64,000 nt of DNA from Nocardia albiluteola (GTDB lineage: Bacteria; Actinomycetota; Actinomycetes; Mycobacteriales; Mycobacteriaceae). The stretch covers positions 248,001 through 312,000 of the forward strand of contig NZ_JAHKNI010000003.1 in the NCBI RefSeq assembly GCF_018860155.1. Direction: 5' to 3'. Below the pieces are notes generated by a model. The model searched no databases. It was not told where the DNA came from and saw only the letters and a program-made list of their open reading frames with translations. Numbering within the stretch: position 1 is the stretch's first letter; the number at the start of each line of letters is the position of its first letter. Positions 25,210 through 33,977 of this stretch are shown one piece after another. The position numbers and the translations under genes were made by a program.

Positions 25210-25929
25210 ATGTCCAGGACCAGCGGAGAACCCCCGGCGCGCCGCGCCGCAGACGGTCGCAGCACCCGCTGGGACGGGCACAAGGAGCGCCGCCGCGCCG
25301 AGGTGCTGGATGCCGCGGTCGAGGTGATCGAGGAATTCGGCGTCGAGGTGTCGGTGCAGCAGATCGCCGATCGCCTGAGCTTGCCGCGCCCGGTGGTCTA
25401 CCGTCATTTCGACGGTCGCGCGGACCTGGACGAGCAGATTCGTCGCCGCATTCTGGACATGCTGCTGGCCGAGGTGATGCCAACGCTCCGGGCCGACGGC
25501 ACCGTGAAGGACGCGGTGCGCGGCGCGATCGCGACCTACGTCGGCTGGATCGACCGCCATCCCAGCCTGCACCGCTTTCTGGAAGGTCATGCGCCACAGG
25601 GGGATCCGTCTCAGGCCCTGGCGGGCGTCCGGGACCGCATCGGCGGCCGGCTGGCGGGTCTGTTCGCCCTTGCGCTCACGCGCTCGGGAATCGATCCGAT
25701 CCGCGCCCGGCCCATGGCCTTCGGTGTGATCGGCTTCGTGGACGGCGTCGTCACCAGCTGGCGTGCCGACCCCGCCACCACCCTGACCACGCACCAGATC
25801 GAGGGCATCCTCACCGAATCGGTCCTGGCCCTGTTCGAGGGCAACGCCCACAGCCTCGGCGTCCCCCTCACCCGCAGCACACCCGTCGCGGACCTGATCG
25901 CGCGCCCAGATCCCGTCCGCACCACCTGA
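25210..25929 (+). CDS. TetR family transcriptional regulator
   Basis: 239 residues. The DNA-binding domain is at about residues 24-72 (R-R-A-E-V-L-D-A-A-V-E-V-I-E-E-F-G, then V-Q-Q-I-A-D-R-L-S-L-P-R-P-V-V-Y-R-H-F-D-G-R), and the rest is a helical ligand-binding and dimer domain of the kind found in lipid- and drug-responsive TetRs. The gene is divergent from the AurF-like/DUF4873 pair, 100 bp away, and is presumably its regulator. It converges with nothing; the racemase gene follows after about 120 bp on the same strand. Confidence 0.87.
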   Translation: MSRTSGEPPARRAADGRSTRWDGHKERRRAEVLDAAVEVIEEFGVEVSVQQIADRLSLPRPVVYRHFDGRADLDEQIRRRILDMLLAEVMPTLRADGTVKDAVRGAIATYVGWIDRHPSLHRFLEGHAPQGDPSQALAGVRDRIGGRLAGLFALALTRSGIDPIRARPMAFGVIGFVDGVVTSWRADPATTLTTHQIEGILTESVLALFEGNAHSLGVPLTRSTPVADLIARPDPVRTT

Positions 25930-26048
25930 ATTCGCGTTTCTCACCTAATCGGCCACGCGGCCGGAATTGCCCGCGCCGAGGCGATGTCAGCCCGGATCCG
26001 GTGAGCGCCGCCGCGCCTCGGGGAGTGCGGCTGTGCCAGGCTGGTCGG

Positions 26049-26774
26049 GTGCGCATCATCGGATTGATCGGCGGGATGAGCTGGGAATCGACCGCCGAGT
26101 ACTACCGACTTCTGAACGAGTTGACCCGGGAACGCCTGGGCGGGCTGCATTCGTCGCGGTGCATCGTGTATTCGGTCGACTTCGCGGAGATCGAACGAAT
26201 GCAGGTGGCCGGTGAGTGGGAACGGGCGGGGCAGGTCCTGGCCGAGGCCGCGAAGGCGCTGGAGGCAGCGGGTGCGGAGCTGCTACTGATCTGCACGAAT
26301 ACCATGCACAAGGTCGCCGATCAGGTGAGCGATGTGGTGTCGGTCCCGTTGCTGCACCTCGCCGATACGACCGCCGCGGCGGTGCGGACGGCGGGCCGGA
26401 CGACGGTCGGTCTGCTGGGCACCGCGTTCACGATGGAGCAGGACTTCTACCGCGGCAGGCTCGCCGAGCGCGGTCTCGAGGTGCTGATCCCCGGCCCCGC
26501 CGACCGCGACATGGTGCACCGCGTGATCTACGACGAGCTGTGCCAGGGCATCATCCGCCCCGAATCACGCGCCGCCTACCGGCGGGTGATCGACGAACTC
26601 GTCTCGCGCGGCGCCGAGGGCGTCATCCTGGGCTGTACCGAGATCGAGCTGCTGATCCGGCCGGACGACAGCCCGGTCCCGGTCTTCCCGACCACTCGCC
26701 TGCATGCCGAGGCCGCGGTCGCCGCCGCACTCGGCACGGCCGCCACGACGGGCGAACCGGTCCCGAGCGACTAG
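26049..26774 (+). CDS. Aspartate/glutamate racemase family protein (YgeA-like)
   Basis: 241 residues from the GTG at 26049 (V-R-I-I-G-L-I-G-G-M-S-W-E-S-T). Two pseudo-symmetric halves supply catalytic cysteines: L-L-I-C-T-N-T-M-H-K near residue 80 and V-I-L-G-C-T-E-I-E-L-L near residue 196. The G-G-M-S-W motif and length match the YgeA branch of cofactor-independent amino-acid racemases. It would interconvert L and D forms of aspartate, glutamate or other amino acids; exact substrate unknown. It converges with the marR gene, the two overlapping by four bases. Confidence 0.88.
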   Translation: MRIIGLIGGMSWESTAEYYRLLNELTRERLGGLHSSRCIVYSVDFAEIERMQVAGEWERAGQVLAEAAKALEAAGAELLLICTNTMHKVADQVSDVVSVPLLHLADTTAAAVRTAGRTTVGLLGTAFTMEQDFYRGRLAERGLEVLIPGPADRDMVHRVIYDELCQGIIRPESRAAYRRVIDELVSRGAEGVILGCTEIELLIRPDDSPVPVFPTTRLHAEAAVAAALGTAATTGEPVPSD

Positions 26775-27244
26775 CCCTTGCCGCCGGTGTCGCGGTCCCG
26801 GAGTCGGCGCAGCGCGGCGGTGAGGGCCCCGGTGTGATCGCCGAGCGGTGCGAAGAATTCGCGATCGCACTCCTCCACCGCATGGATGGCGCGATTCACC
26901 AGGGCCGCACCGGATTCGGTGGGCGCCAGGGATCGGGCGCGGCGGTCGGTGGGGTGGTCGCGGCGCTCGAGCAGGCCCTTCTGCTCGAGCGCGCGCAGCA
27001 CCTGGGAGGTCATCATGGGGTCGGTGGCGGCCTGCGCGGCGATGTCGCGTTGGGTGACCGGCTCGCCGCCCGATCGGCCGGTAAGCCAGGTCAGGGCGGC
27101 GAGCAGAACGAATTGGACGTGGGTCAGGTCGAACGGGGCCAGTGCGGCGCGCTGGGCGGCCTGCCAGCGATTGGTTACCTGCCAGAGCAACAGACCCGGA
27201 CTCTCGTCGGCGTTCTCGAATTCGCTGTGCAGCTTCGCATTCAC
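26771..27244 (-). CDS. MarR family transcriptional regulator
   Basis: 157 residues from the GTG at 27244, which overlaps the stop of the EVE-domain gene (GTGA). Winged helix: V-Q-F-V-L-L-A-A-L-T-W-L, then T-Q-R-D-I-A-A-Q-A-A-T-D-P-M-M-T-S-Q-V-L-R-A-L-E-Q-K-G-L-L-E-R in sections, and the wing with D-R-R-A-R-S-L-A-P-T. It is the last gene of a three-gene operon (SRPBCC, EVE, MarR) and probably regulates the operon through a palindrome ahead of the first gene. Confidence 0.88.
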   Translation of the reverse strand: MNAKLHSEFENADESPGLLLWQVTNRWQAAQRAALAPFDLTHVQFVLLAALTWLTGRSGGEPVTQRDIAAQAATDPMMTSQVLRALEQKGLLERRDHPTDRRARSLAPTESGAALVNRAIHAVEECDREFFAPLGDHTGALTAALRRLRDRDTGGKG

Positions 27245-27663
27245 CGGCCGCCCATAGCGCGCGAGATGACCCCGAAATCGTGGGCGGTGAGCTCGACTAT
27301 GCCGCGGCGCAGCACGATTCCCCAGTTCGGAGTGCTGGTCAGCTCGAGTTCGGAGCGCAGGTCGTCGAGGGGGATTTGACGGGCCTCGCGGTCGTAGTCG
27401 ACCGCGCGTCGCCAGGGCTGGAAGCACCCGTCCTGCTCGTGCACCTGCCAGGCCGGGCCGTCGGCGACGGTGCCGATCGCGGTGAAGGATTTGATCTGCG
27501 CGCCCTCGCGCATGCCGGTGCGGGGGGAGTAGTAGACGAGTCCGTCGCCCGGCCCCATCCGTTCGACTGCCGCGCGCTTGCCGTGATTGGCCTGTGCGAA
27601 GCCGAGTTCCACGCCGCGGCGAACATGATCCCGCGAGACGACGGCGAGCCAGTACCTGCTCAT
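27241..27663 (-). CDS. EVE domain-containing protein (UPF0310)
   Basis: 140 residues. Seen: Y-W-L-A-V-V-S-R-D-H-V at the N-terminus, G-D-G-L-V-Y-Y-S-P-R, F-T-A-I-G-T-V-A-D-G, and F-Q-P-W-R-R-A-V-D-Y near residue 85. EVE is a PUA-like fold that reads modified bases in DNA or RNA; stand-alone members have unclear roles. Start and stop both overlap neighbours (ATGA with the SRPBCC gene, GTGA with marR), a tightly coupled operon. Confidence 0.85.
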   Translation of the reverse strand: MSRYWLAVVSRDHVRRGVELGFAQANHGKRAAVERMGPGDGLVYYSPRTGMREGAQIKSFTAIGTVADGPAWQVHEQDGCFQPWRRAVDYDREARQIPLDDLRSELELTSTPNWGIVLRRGIVELTAHDFGVISRAMGGR

Positions 27664-28082
27664 ACCAGCACCGCCTCGGCGGCCGTGACCAGCGCGTCGA
27701 CATCGCGCTGCAGCGAGGCGGCCAGATCCTTGCCCATGATCATGGTCCAGAGCCCGCGCAGCGGACCTTCCATCGTGATGCGGACCTTGACCGTGGTGCG
27801 CCCGTCCTCGGTGGTGATCTCGTGCGCGAAGATCAGCCGCGCGCCGAGCAGCCGGGACGAGTCGACGAATTCCGTATCGGTGAGCGTGGTGACGACGAAC
27901 CGCGTCTTCGGCCCGCCCTTGGGCTTCAGCACGCCGGTCGCGCCCTGCGCGAAGGGGCCGTCCAGGGTGACCCATTCGGTGTCCTGATTCCACTCGGGCC
28001 AGGTGGCCATGTCGGCCCACTTGGCGAAGAAGGCGGCGGGAGCGGCGGTCGAGGTTGCGGAGGCTTCGGCGATGAATGTCAT
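27660..28082 (-). CDS. SRPBCC family protein
   Basis: 140 residues of the START/Bet v1-like hydrophobic-pocket fold. Seen: A-P-A-A-F-F-A-K-W-A-D-M-A-T-W-P-E-W-N, the usual first helix and tryptophan-rich strand; L-I-F-A-H-E-I-T-T; and a long C-terminal helix. Such proteins bind lipids, aromatic compounds or act as enzyme partners. It is the first gene of the SRPBCC-EVE-MarR operon. A TAGTA-N8-TACTA palindrome lies 6 bp upstream of its start. Confidence 0.85.
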   Translation of the reverse strand: MTFIAEASATSTAAPAAFFAKWADMATWPEWNQDTEWVTLDGPFAQGATGVLKPKGGPKTRFVVTTLTDTEFVDSSRLLGARLIFAHEITTEDGRTTVKVRITMEGPLRGLWTMIMGKDLAASLQRDVDALVTAAEAVLV

Positions 28083-28087
28083 GTAAG

Positions 28088-28105
28088 TAGTATGCGCGCT
28101 TACTA
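28088..28105. promoter_or_regulatory. Candidate MarR operator (TAGTA-N8-TACTA)
   Basis: A perfect 5-bp inverted repeat with 8-bp spacer in an AT-rich spot immediately upstream of the SRPBCC-EVE-MarR operon. Size and spacing suit a MarR dimer. Confidence 0.5.
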
Positions 28106-28195
28106 TTCTTTCGTCAACCCCCGCGTGACTCTCGGTAGGTACCCGGCCCGTGCGGGCCGGTTCGATCAGGGCGGATTCCGGAACGCGGGCAGCAT

Positions 28196-28942
28196 CTAGC
28201 CGTACACGTGGGCGGGGGCAGGGATGGTGTGCATCTCCGTCACCGTGAGGGTGGGCGTCATGTTGTCGGCCTGGGTGGCGCTGTTGGCGACGATCCTGCC
28301 CTGGACCGAGACCCACGTGTCGTCGGGCAGCGGGGTGACCGGGCCGTCGAGGTGGATGCGCAGGGTCTGGGCGTCAGCCACGCAGCAGGTGATGACGACG
28401 CGGGCCAGGTCGAGTCCGTCGTGCCCACCATCGAGGCGGGGACTGCCGTCCTCGTCGGTGCGGACCACGAAGCCCATCACGGTGACCTGCCGCCGGTCCA
28501 GCTCGCCACTGGAATCGTAGGAGGCGCGGTCGATCAGGTCGTACATGCGGATGGTGGGGGCATCGCCGGGCGGCATCGGCGAGAAGGGGAATTTGCCGTC
28601 GTCGCCGGCGGTCGCGGCGGCGGGTTTGGCGATACTGGCCTGGGCGGTGGTCCCGGACTGCACGGAGACCGCGCCCAGGGCGGGCGGAACGATGATCAGC
28701 AACGCGGCGATCGGCGCCAGCAGCAACCATTGCGGGCGGCCCGGGTGGTGGTCCGGTTCCGCGTCACCGCGCACGTCCCGCACGATCGCGACGACGGCGA
28801 GCAGCAGCAGTGCGGCCCCGCTGACGATCAGATACGGCCGCAGCCCGGGCTTGACGTACCGCAGAAACGTGCCGTCGAGCGAGATCCTGAGCACCGCCGC
28901 ACCGATCAGCAGCAGCACGAAATTCTGCGCCGCCCGGTTCAT
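28196..28942 (-). CDS. TIGR03943 family membrane protein (YcgQ-like permease subunit)
   Basis: 248 residues: two N-terminal membrane helices (about 6-22 and 35-55), a third at about 72-92, then an extracellular domain with M-P-P-G-D-A-P-T, Y-D-S-S-G-E-L-D-R-R-Q-V-T-V-M-G-F-V, and the paired cysteines V-V-I-T-C-C-V-A-D-A. The family occurs next to YraQ/DUF318 permeases, as here; the start overlaps the stop of that permease (ATGA). The transported substrate is not established; a metal is often suspected because of the cysteines. Confidence 0.82.
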   Translation of the reverse strand: MNRAAQNFVLLLIGAAVLRISLDGTFLRYVKPGLRPYLIVSGAALLLLAVVAIVRDVRGDAEPDHHPGRPQWLLLAPIAALLIIVPPALGAVSVQSGTTAQASIAKPAAATAGDDGKFPFSPMPPGDAPTIRMYDLIDRASYDSSGELDRRQVTVMGFVVRTDEDGSPRLDGGHDGLDLARVVITCCVADAQTLRIHLDGPVTPLPDDTWVSVQGRIVANSATQADNMTPTLTVTEMHTIPAPAHVYG

Positions 28943-30009
28943 CGCGCCCCCACGAACAGATATCCGGCGGCCGCACCGCACACCGTCGCCACCACGAATG
29001 TCATGGGCGCGAAGCGAATCGCGAACCGCCGCCCGAAAGTGCCCGCCTGCATCGCGAACAATTTCACGTCCACCGCGGGGCCGACCACGAGGAAGACCAG
29101 CCGGGGCAGCAGCGGCAGGGCCGACATGCTCGACGCGACGAAGGCGTCGGCCTCCGAGCACAGCGCCAGCACCACGGCCAGCAGTGCCATCACCCCGATC
29201 GAGACGATGAGCTGCCCGGACAGATCCCGGTACCAGGACGGCGGAACCAGCACGTGCAGGACCGCGGCGGCCATGGCGCCGATTACGAGGAACGCCGCGG
29301 CCTGCATGAAATCGTGCCGGGCGGCCTCGGCGAAGACCTCCCACCGGGACCTGCCGGCGGCGCAGTGATCATGGCCGGGCGGGCGCGCCCGGAACCACTC
29401 GGGCCTGCCGAACCGCGCCCACAGGTACCCCATGACGAAGGCGGTGGCCAGCGATCCGGTGAATCGCGCGGCCACCATGCCGGGCTGCCCGGGAAACGCG
29501 ACCGCGGTGGCGATCAGCACGACGGGATTCACCGCCGGCGCCGACAGCAGGAAGGCGAAGGCGGCGGCGCCGGGTGCGCCCTGATCCATCAGCCGCCGCG
29601 ATACCGGCACCACTCCACATTCGCAGCCCGGCAACGCGATTCCCGCCAGACCTGCCACCCCGATGGCCGCGGTTTCGTTGCGCGGCAGCAGTTTCCGCAG
29701 CATCTCGGGGGAGACGAAGGCCGCGATCGCGCCGCTGATGGCGACGCCGAGCACCAGGAAGGGCACTGCCTGGACGAAGACTCCGGTGAAAATCGTTGTG
29801 GCGGTTTGCAGTTTCGCGCTCCCACCCACCCAGCGGCTCAGCGTGCCCTGGAAGATCAGGCCGAGAGCCAGCAGTGCCGCGAGCACGTAGGTGGAGAACC
29901 TGTACAGCAGGCGGGTGAGCGGCGATCCGCCGGGCGGGGAGGTGGTGTGGCCGGTCGGCGTCGCATGGCCGGTGTGGCCGGACATCTCACCCGTTTGCGG
30001 TATCGACAC
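28939..30009 (-). CDS. Permease of the DUF318/YraQ (ArsP-like) family
   Basis: 356 residues with about 8-10 membrane helices and a His-rich N-terminal tail (G-H-T-G-H-A-T-P-T-G-H). Seen: A-L-P-G-C-E-C-G-V-V-P-V-S-R-R-L near residue 126, containing the Cys pair typical of the family, S-A-P-A-V-N-P-V-V, and C-S-E-A-D-A-F-V-A-S-S near 288. GTG at 30009 is used; an ATG at 29985 would drop eight residues. ArsP members export organoarsenicals, but YraQ relatives paired with TIGR03943 proteins have no proven substrate. Confidence 0.85.
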   Translation of the reverse strand: MSIPQTGEMSGHTGHATPTGHTTSPPGGSPLTRLLYRFSTYVLAALLALGLIFQGTLSRWVGGSAKLQTATTIFTGVFVQAVPFLVLGVAISGAIAAFVSPEMLRKLLPRNETAAIGVAGLAGIALPGCECGVVPVSRRLMDQGAPGAAAFAFLLSAPAVNPVVLIATAVAFPGQPGMVAARFTGSLATAFVMGYLWARFGRPEWFRARPPGHDHCAAGRSRWEVFAEAARHDFMQAAAFLVIGAMAAAVLHVLVPPSWYRDLSGQLIVSIGVMALLAVVLALCSEADAFVASSMSALPLLPRLVFLVVGPAVDVKLFAMQAGTFGRRFAIRFAPMTFVVATVCGAAAGYLFVGAR

Positions 30010-30163
30010 GTGCTACCCCCATCGTCGCTGGCGAACCGAGCTGCTGATGACACTGTGCTGCACCTGACGATCCCACACACCACCGACAGGTGTGAATCCG
30101 GATTCGGTGCCGCGCGTGTCACCCAACGGACCCCGCCGCCGCCCCGGACGGCCAATCGTCGCC

Positions 30164-30169
30164 TAGTCT
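30164..30169 (+). promoter_or_regulatory. Putative -10 element (TAGTCT) of dop
   Basis: TAGTCT lies 6 nt before the dop ATG and no Shine-Dalgarno precedes the start. The spacing predicts transcription starting at the A of the ATG. Confidence 0.5.
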
Positions 30170-30175
30170 CAACTT

Positions 30176-31675
30176 ATGCAGCGCATCATCGGAATCGAGG
30201 TCGAGTACGGGATCTCCACTCCGACCGAACCCTCGGCCAACCCGATTCTCACCTCCACCCAGGCGGTGCTGGCCTACGCGGCGGCCGAAGGCGTGCCGCG
30301 GGCCAAGCGCACCCGATGGGACTACGAGGTGGAATCCCCGCTGCGCGATGCTCGTGGGTTCGATCTCGGACGCCTCAACGGGCCCGCCCCGGTGATCGAC
30401 GCCGACGAGGTCGGCGCGGCCAACATGATCCTCACCAACGGCGCCCGGCTGTACGTCGACCACGCGCACCCCGAATACTCCGCCCCTGAGGTCACCGACC
30501 CCCTGGACGCGGTGGTCTGGGACAAGGCCGGCGAGCGGGTGATGGAGGCCGCCGCGCGCTACGCCTCCAGCGTGCCCGGCGCGCCCCGGATGCAGCTGTA
30601 CAAGAACAACGTCGACGGCAAGGGCGCCTCCTACGGCACCCACGAGAACTACCTGATGAGCCGCGATACGCCGTTCAATCAGATCATCGTGGGCCTGACC
30701 CCGTTCTTCGCCTCCCGGCAGGTGATCTGCGGCTCCGGACGCGTGGGCATCGGCCAGTCCGGCGATACGGCCGGATTCCAGCTCTCGCAGCGCGCGGACT
30801 ACATCGAGGTCGAGGTCGGCCTCGAGACCACGCTCAAGCGCGGCATCATCAACACCCGCGACGAGCCGCACGCCGACGCCGACAAGTACCGCCGCCTGCA
30901 CGTCATCATCGGCGATGCCAACCTCTCCGAATGGTCCACCTACCTCAAGGTCGGCACCACCGCGCTGGTGCTGGATCTGATCGAGGCGGGGCAGGACCTG
31001 TCGGATCTGCAGCTGGCCCGCCCGGTCACCGCGGTGCACGCCATCAGCCACGATCCCACGCTGCGGGCCACCGTCGCGCTCGCGGACGGCCGCGAGCTGA
31101 CCGGCCTTGCGCTGCAACGGATCTACCTGGATCGAGTGGCCAAGTTCCACAGCCGCCAGGGCACCGACGACGCGCGCGTGTCCGATGTCGTCGAGAAGTG
31201 GGCGCACGTGCTGGACCTGCTCGAGCGCGACCCGCTGGAATGCGCCGATCTGCTCGACTGGCCCGCCAAGCTGCGGCTGCTCGAGGGCATGCGCAGCCGC
31301 GAGGGCCTGGGCTGGGCCGCGCCGAAGCTGCACCTGATGGACCTGCAGTACTCCGATGTGCGCCTGGACAAGGGTCTGTACAACCGCCTGGTGGCGCGGG
31401 GTTCGATGCAGCGACTGGTGTCCGAGCAGCAGGTCGTCGACGCGATGACCGCCCCGCCGACCGACACCCGCGCCTACTTCCGGGGCGAATGCCTGCGCCG
31501 CTTCGGCGCCGATATCGCGGCGGCAAGCTGGGATTCGGTGATCTTCGATCTGGGCGGGGACTCGCTGGTGCGGATTCCCACCCTGGAGCCGCGGCGTGGC
31601 ACCAAATCTCATGTCGGCAAGCTGCTGGACGGCGTGCACACCGCCTCGGAGCTGGTGGAGCAGCTCACTACCTAG
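30176..31675 (+). CDS. dop: Pup deamidase/depupylase Dop
   Basis: 499 residues. Dop converts the C-terminal Gln of Pup to Glu so that PafA can use it, and removes Pup from tagged proteins. Seen: the carboxylate-amine ligase-like E-V-E-Y-G at residues 8-12 (ATP/Mg2+ Glu), the Dop-specific insert around residues 38-80 that PafA lacks, the catalytic Asp95 in [26 protein letters not shown], and [18 protein letters not shown] in two parts. The numbering matches the M. tuberculosis enzyme. A leaderless-type promoter precedes it. pup follows after a 269-bp gap holding a diverged repeat. Confidence 0.97.
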   Translation: MQRIIGIEVEYGISTPTEPSANPILTSTQAVLAYAAAEGVPRAKRTRWDYEVESPLRDARGFDLGRLNGPAPVIDADEVGAANMILTNGARLYVDHAHPEYSAPEVTDPLDAVVWDKAGERVMEAAARYASSVPGAPRMQLYKNNVDGKGASYGTHENYLMSRDTPFNQIIVGLTPFFASRQVICGSGRVGIGQSGDTAGFQLSQRADYIEVEVGLETTLKRGIINTRDEPHADADKYRRLHVIIGDANLSEWSTYLKVGTTALVLDLIEAGQDLSDLQLARPVTAVHAISHDPTLRATVALADGRELTGLALQRIYLDRVAKFHSRQGTDDARVSDVVEKWAHVLDLLERDPLECADLLDWPAKLRLLEGMRSREGLGWAAPKLHLMDLQYSDVRLDKGLYNRLVARGSMQRLVSEQQVVDAMTAPPTDTRAYFRGECLRRFGADIAAASWDSVIFDLGGDSLVRIPTLEPRRGTKSHVGKLLDGVHTASELVEQLTT

Positions 31676-31735
31676 GAAGCGGCGACCGGCTACGCGGACC
31701 GCGAACGCGAAATCCGGCCGCTACGGTTCGGTGAT

Positions 31736-31876
31736 ATGGCTGCTGTGGCGTTGCGGAGTGAGCGGATCGAACCAAGGAGCCAGCGCGCTGTGCGCAGGAC
31801 GGAGCCGAGCGTCAGCGAGGTGGAGTCCTGGGCACATTGCGGTGTAATCCGGCATGTTGTCGGCGCCGCTGGGTAG
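31736..31876 (+). repeat. Diverged single copy of the paf micro-ORF repeat (46-codon ORF) upstream of pup
   Basis: Within this ORF, bases 31748-31828 resemble the 80-bp units between pafB and pafC: CGGAGTGA, then AGCCAGCG, then GACGGAGCCGAGCG and CAGCGAGGTGGAGTC. The encoded peptide keeps the pattern, with S-Q-R-A-V-R-R-T-E-P-S-V-S-E-V-E-S against S-Q-R-A-L-R-T-T-E-P-S-A-S-E-V-E-S in the third paf unit. Here the ORF does not overlap the dop stop or the pup start. Confidence 0.7.
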
Positions 31877-31886
31877 TGTTGAGGAA

Positions 31887-31913
31887 CGAGCATCGGACTT
31901 TTTCCGGTGCTCG
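31887..31913 (+). promoter_or_regulatory. Hairpin in the pup leader
   Basis: An 11-bp stem with one G-U pair (CGAGCATCGGA with TCCGGTGCTCG) and a loop CTTTT, 32 bp ahead of the pup ATG. It could be an attenuator or mRNA-stabilising structure, or the end of the upstream unit. Confidence 0.4.
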
Positions 31914-31944
31914 CCGATGATCAGTTAAGAGGAGGTCGGCTGCG

Positions 31945-32139
31945 ATGGCACAAGAGCAGACCAAACGCACCGGTGGTGGTGACGAGGACGAGGGCTACGC
32001 CAGCGGCGATGGGGCCGGGCAGGAGCGTCGCGAGAAGCTGGCGGCGGACACCGACGACCTGCTCGACGAGATCGACGATGTGCTCGAGGAGAACGCGGAG
32101 GACTTCGTTCGCGCGTACGTTCAGAAGGGCGGCCAGTGA
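31945..32139 (+). CDS. pup: Prokaryotic ubiquitin-like protein Pup
   Basis: 64 residues, mostly disordered and acidic, with the Mpa-binding helical segment [15 protein letters not shown] and the C-terminus Y-V-Q-K-G-G-Q. The terminal Gln shows that Pup is made as the inactive form and must be deamidated by Dop before PafA ligates it to lysines. The Shine-Dalgarno GAGGAGG is about 9 nt before the ATG. Its TGA overlaps the prcB GTG (GTGA), coupling tag and protease translation. Confidence 0.98.
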   Translation: MAQEQTKRTGGGDEDEGYASGDGAGQERREKLAADTDDLLDEIDDVLEENAEDFVRAYVQKGGQ

Positions 32140-32993
32140 CACCAGGTGACCCCATGCGGCTCCAACCGGGGTACGCCCTGTCATCCTTCTCCGAGCATCT
32201 GCGCTCGCACGCGCCGGAACTGTTGCCCAGCAACGGTTTTGCGCGCGCCGCCGACCCGGCCGTCGCGGCGGCCGGTGCGCAGGACATCGCTCCGCACGGC
32301 ACCACCATCGTCGCGGTCAGCTATCGCGGCGGCGTGCTGATCGCGGGCGACCGCCGGGCCACCCAGGGCAACCTGCTGGCCAGCCGGGACATGGAGAAGG
32401 TGTACATCACCGATACGTTCTCGGCGGCCGGCATTGCCGGCACCGCCGGGGTGGCGGTGGAGATGATCCGGTTGTTCGCCGTCGAGCTGGAGTACTACGA
32501 GAAGATCGAGGGGGTGTCGCTCACCTTCGACGGCAAGTCCAACAAGCTGTCGAAAATGGTGCGTGACAACCTCCCCGCGGCCCTGCAGGGTCTGGCGGTG
32601 GTGCCGATCCTGGTCGGCTACGACGACCATGCCACCGACCCCGACAAGGCCGGTCGCATCGTCTCCTACGACCTGGTGGGCGGCCGGAGCGAGGAACGTT
32701 TCGGCTACACGGCCACCGGCTCGGGCTCGATGTTCGCCAAGTCGTCGCTGAAGAAGACCTACGCCCGCGGGATCGACCAGGATCGCGCCCTGCGCATCGC
32801 GGTCGAGTCCCTGCTGGACGCCTCCGACGACGACACCGCCACCGGCGGGCCGGATCTGATGCGCGGCATCTACCCGACGGCGATCACCATCGACGCCGAG
32901 GGCGCCGATGAGGTCTCCGACGACCGGCTGGCGGAAATCGCGCAGGCGATCGTGGCCGAGCGAGCGATCGAGGAAGGAAGTGCGACAGCATGA
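32136..32993 (+). CDS. prcB: Proteasome subunit beta
   Basis: 285 residues including a propeptide. Cleavage is expected in [10 protein letters not shown], leaving Thr56 as the N-terminal nucleophile, with the family's Asp (A-G-D-R-R-A-T-Q-G) and Lys (M-E-K-V-Y) residues downstream. The mature chain forms the two inner heptameric rings of the 20S proteasome. Its GTG start overlaps the pup stop and its TGA overlaps the prcA ATG, so pup, prcB and prcA are translated as one coupled unit. Confidence 0.97.
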   Translation: MTPGDPMRLQPGYALSSFSEHLRSHAPELLPSNGFARAADPAVAAAGAQDIAPHGTTIVAVSYRGGVLIAGDRRATQGNLLASRDMEKVYITDTFSAAGIAGTAGVAVEMIRLFAVELEYYEKIEGVSLTFDGKSNKLSKMVRDNLPAALQGLAVVPILVGYDDHATDPDKAGRIVSYDLVGGRSEERFGYTATGSGSMFAKSSLKKTYARGIDQDRALRIAVESLLDASDDDTATGGPDLMRGIYPTAITIDAEGADEVSDDRLAEIAQAIVAERAIEEGSATA

Positions 32994-33802
32994 CACTGCC
33001 GTACTATGCGTCGGCCGAGCAGATCATGCGCGACAAGACCGACCTTGCGCGCAAGGGCATCGCACGCGGTCGCAGCGTCGTGGCGCTGGTCTACGACAAG
33101 GGCGTGCTGTTCGTCGCCGAGAACCCCTCGGCGACGCTGCACAAGGTGAGCGAGCTGTACGACCGCGTCGGATTCGCCGCGGTCGGCAAGTACAACGAGT
33201 TCGAGAACCTGCGCAAGCACGGCATCCTGAACGCCGATCTGCGCGGTTACCAGTACGACCGCCGGGACGTGACGGGCCGGGGCCTGGCGAACATGTATTC
33301 GTCCCTGCTCGGCACGATCTTCACCGACCAGCTCAAGCCCTACGAGGTGGAGCTGTGCATCGGTGAGGTCGGCTATCCGGAGCAGGACCCGGAATCGGTG
33401 TTGTACCGGATCAATTTCGACGGCTCCATCGTCGATGAGCGCGAATACGTGGTGATGGGTGGCAACACCGATCCGATCGTCTCCGCGCTCAAGGAGTCCT
33501 ACCGGGCCGGGCTCGAGCTCGGCCCGGCGATCGGAATGGCGGTCGAGGCGCTGCAGAAGGGCACCCCGGAGGGCACCGACAAGGAGAAACGGCAACTGGG
33601 CGTCCGCTCGCTCGAGGTGGCCACGCTGGAGCAGCTGCGGCCGCGCCGGTCGTTCCGCCGCATCTCCGGCTCGGCCCTCGAGACCCTGCTCGCCGCGGGC
33701 AATGACGAGGAAAAGGCGGCGAAGGGCAAGTCCAAGACCAAGAAATCCGAGGAGTCCGGCGAATCGGAGACCCCCTCGGCCGGAGATCCGTCGAACTCGT
33801 AG
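32990..33802 (+). CDS. prcA: Proteasome subunit alpha
   Basis: 270 residues. Seen: the alpha N-terminal [13 protein letters not shown] (gate region), [36 protein letters not shown] and R-G-Y-Q-Y-D-R-R. A charged, Lys/Glu/Ser-rich tail of about 35 residues closes the protein. Alpha subunits form the outer rings docking Mpa. ATGA overlap with prcB. An 18-bp stem hairpin follows 23 bp after the stop. Confidence 0.97.
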   Translation: MTLPYYASAEQIMRDKTDLARKGIARGRSVVALVYDKGVLFVAENPSATLHKVSELYDRVGFAAVGKYNEFENLRKHGILNADLRGYQYDRRDVTGRGLANMYSSLLGTIFTDQLKPYEVELCIGEVGYPEQDPESVLYRINFDGSIVDEREYVVMGGNTDPIVSALKESYRAGLELGPAIGMAVEALQKGTPEGTDKEKRQLGVRSLEVATLEQLRPRRSFRRISGSALETLLAAGNDEEKAAKGKSKTKKSEESGESETPSAGDPSNS

Positions 33803-33825
33803 ATTCCCATATTTTCGCCCGGAAG

Positions 33826-33864
33826 AGGCCCCTTACACCCGCTGACAGCGGGTGTAAGGGGCCT
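33826..33864 (+). terminator. Strong hairpin terminator of the pup-prcB-prcA operon
   Basis: A perfect 18-bp stem (AGGCCCCTTACACCCGCT with its complement) around a 3-nt loop GAC. It lacks a U-tract but is the longest perfect hairpin in this part of the window and separates prcA from pafA. Confidence 0.85.
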
Positions 33865-33964
33865 TGCCCGTCGGGCAGGTACCGCTATGCTTCGCACGCA
33901 CAATCGTTGTGAAGACGTATGCAACCTTCTGCTCGCACAGCCACTTTCGGGCATGCCATAGCTG

Positions 33965-33970
33965 TAATGT
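33965..33970 (+). promoter_or_regulatory. Putative -10 element (TAATGT) of pafA
   Basis: TAATGT ends 7 nt before the pafA GTG; no Shine-Dalgarno lies between. Predicts a leaderless pafA mRNA separate from the prc operon. Confidence 0.5.
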
Positions 33971-33977
33971 CGATGGT

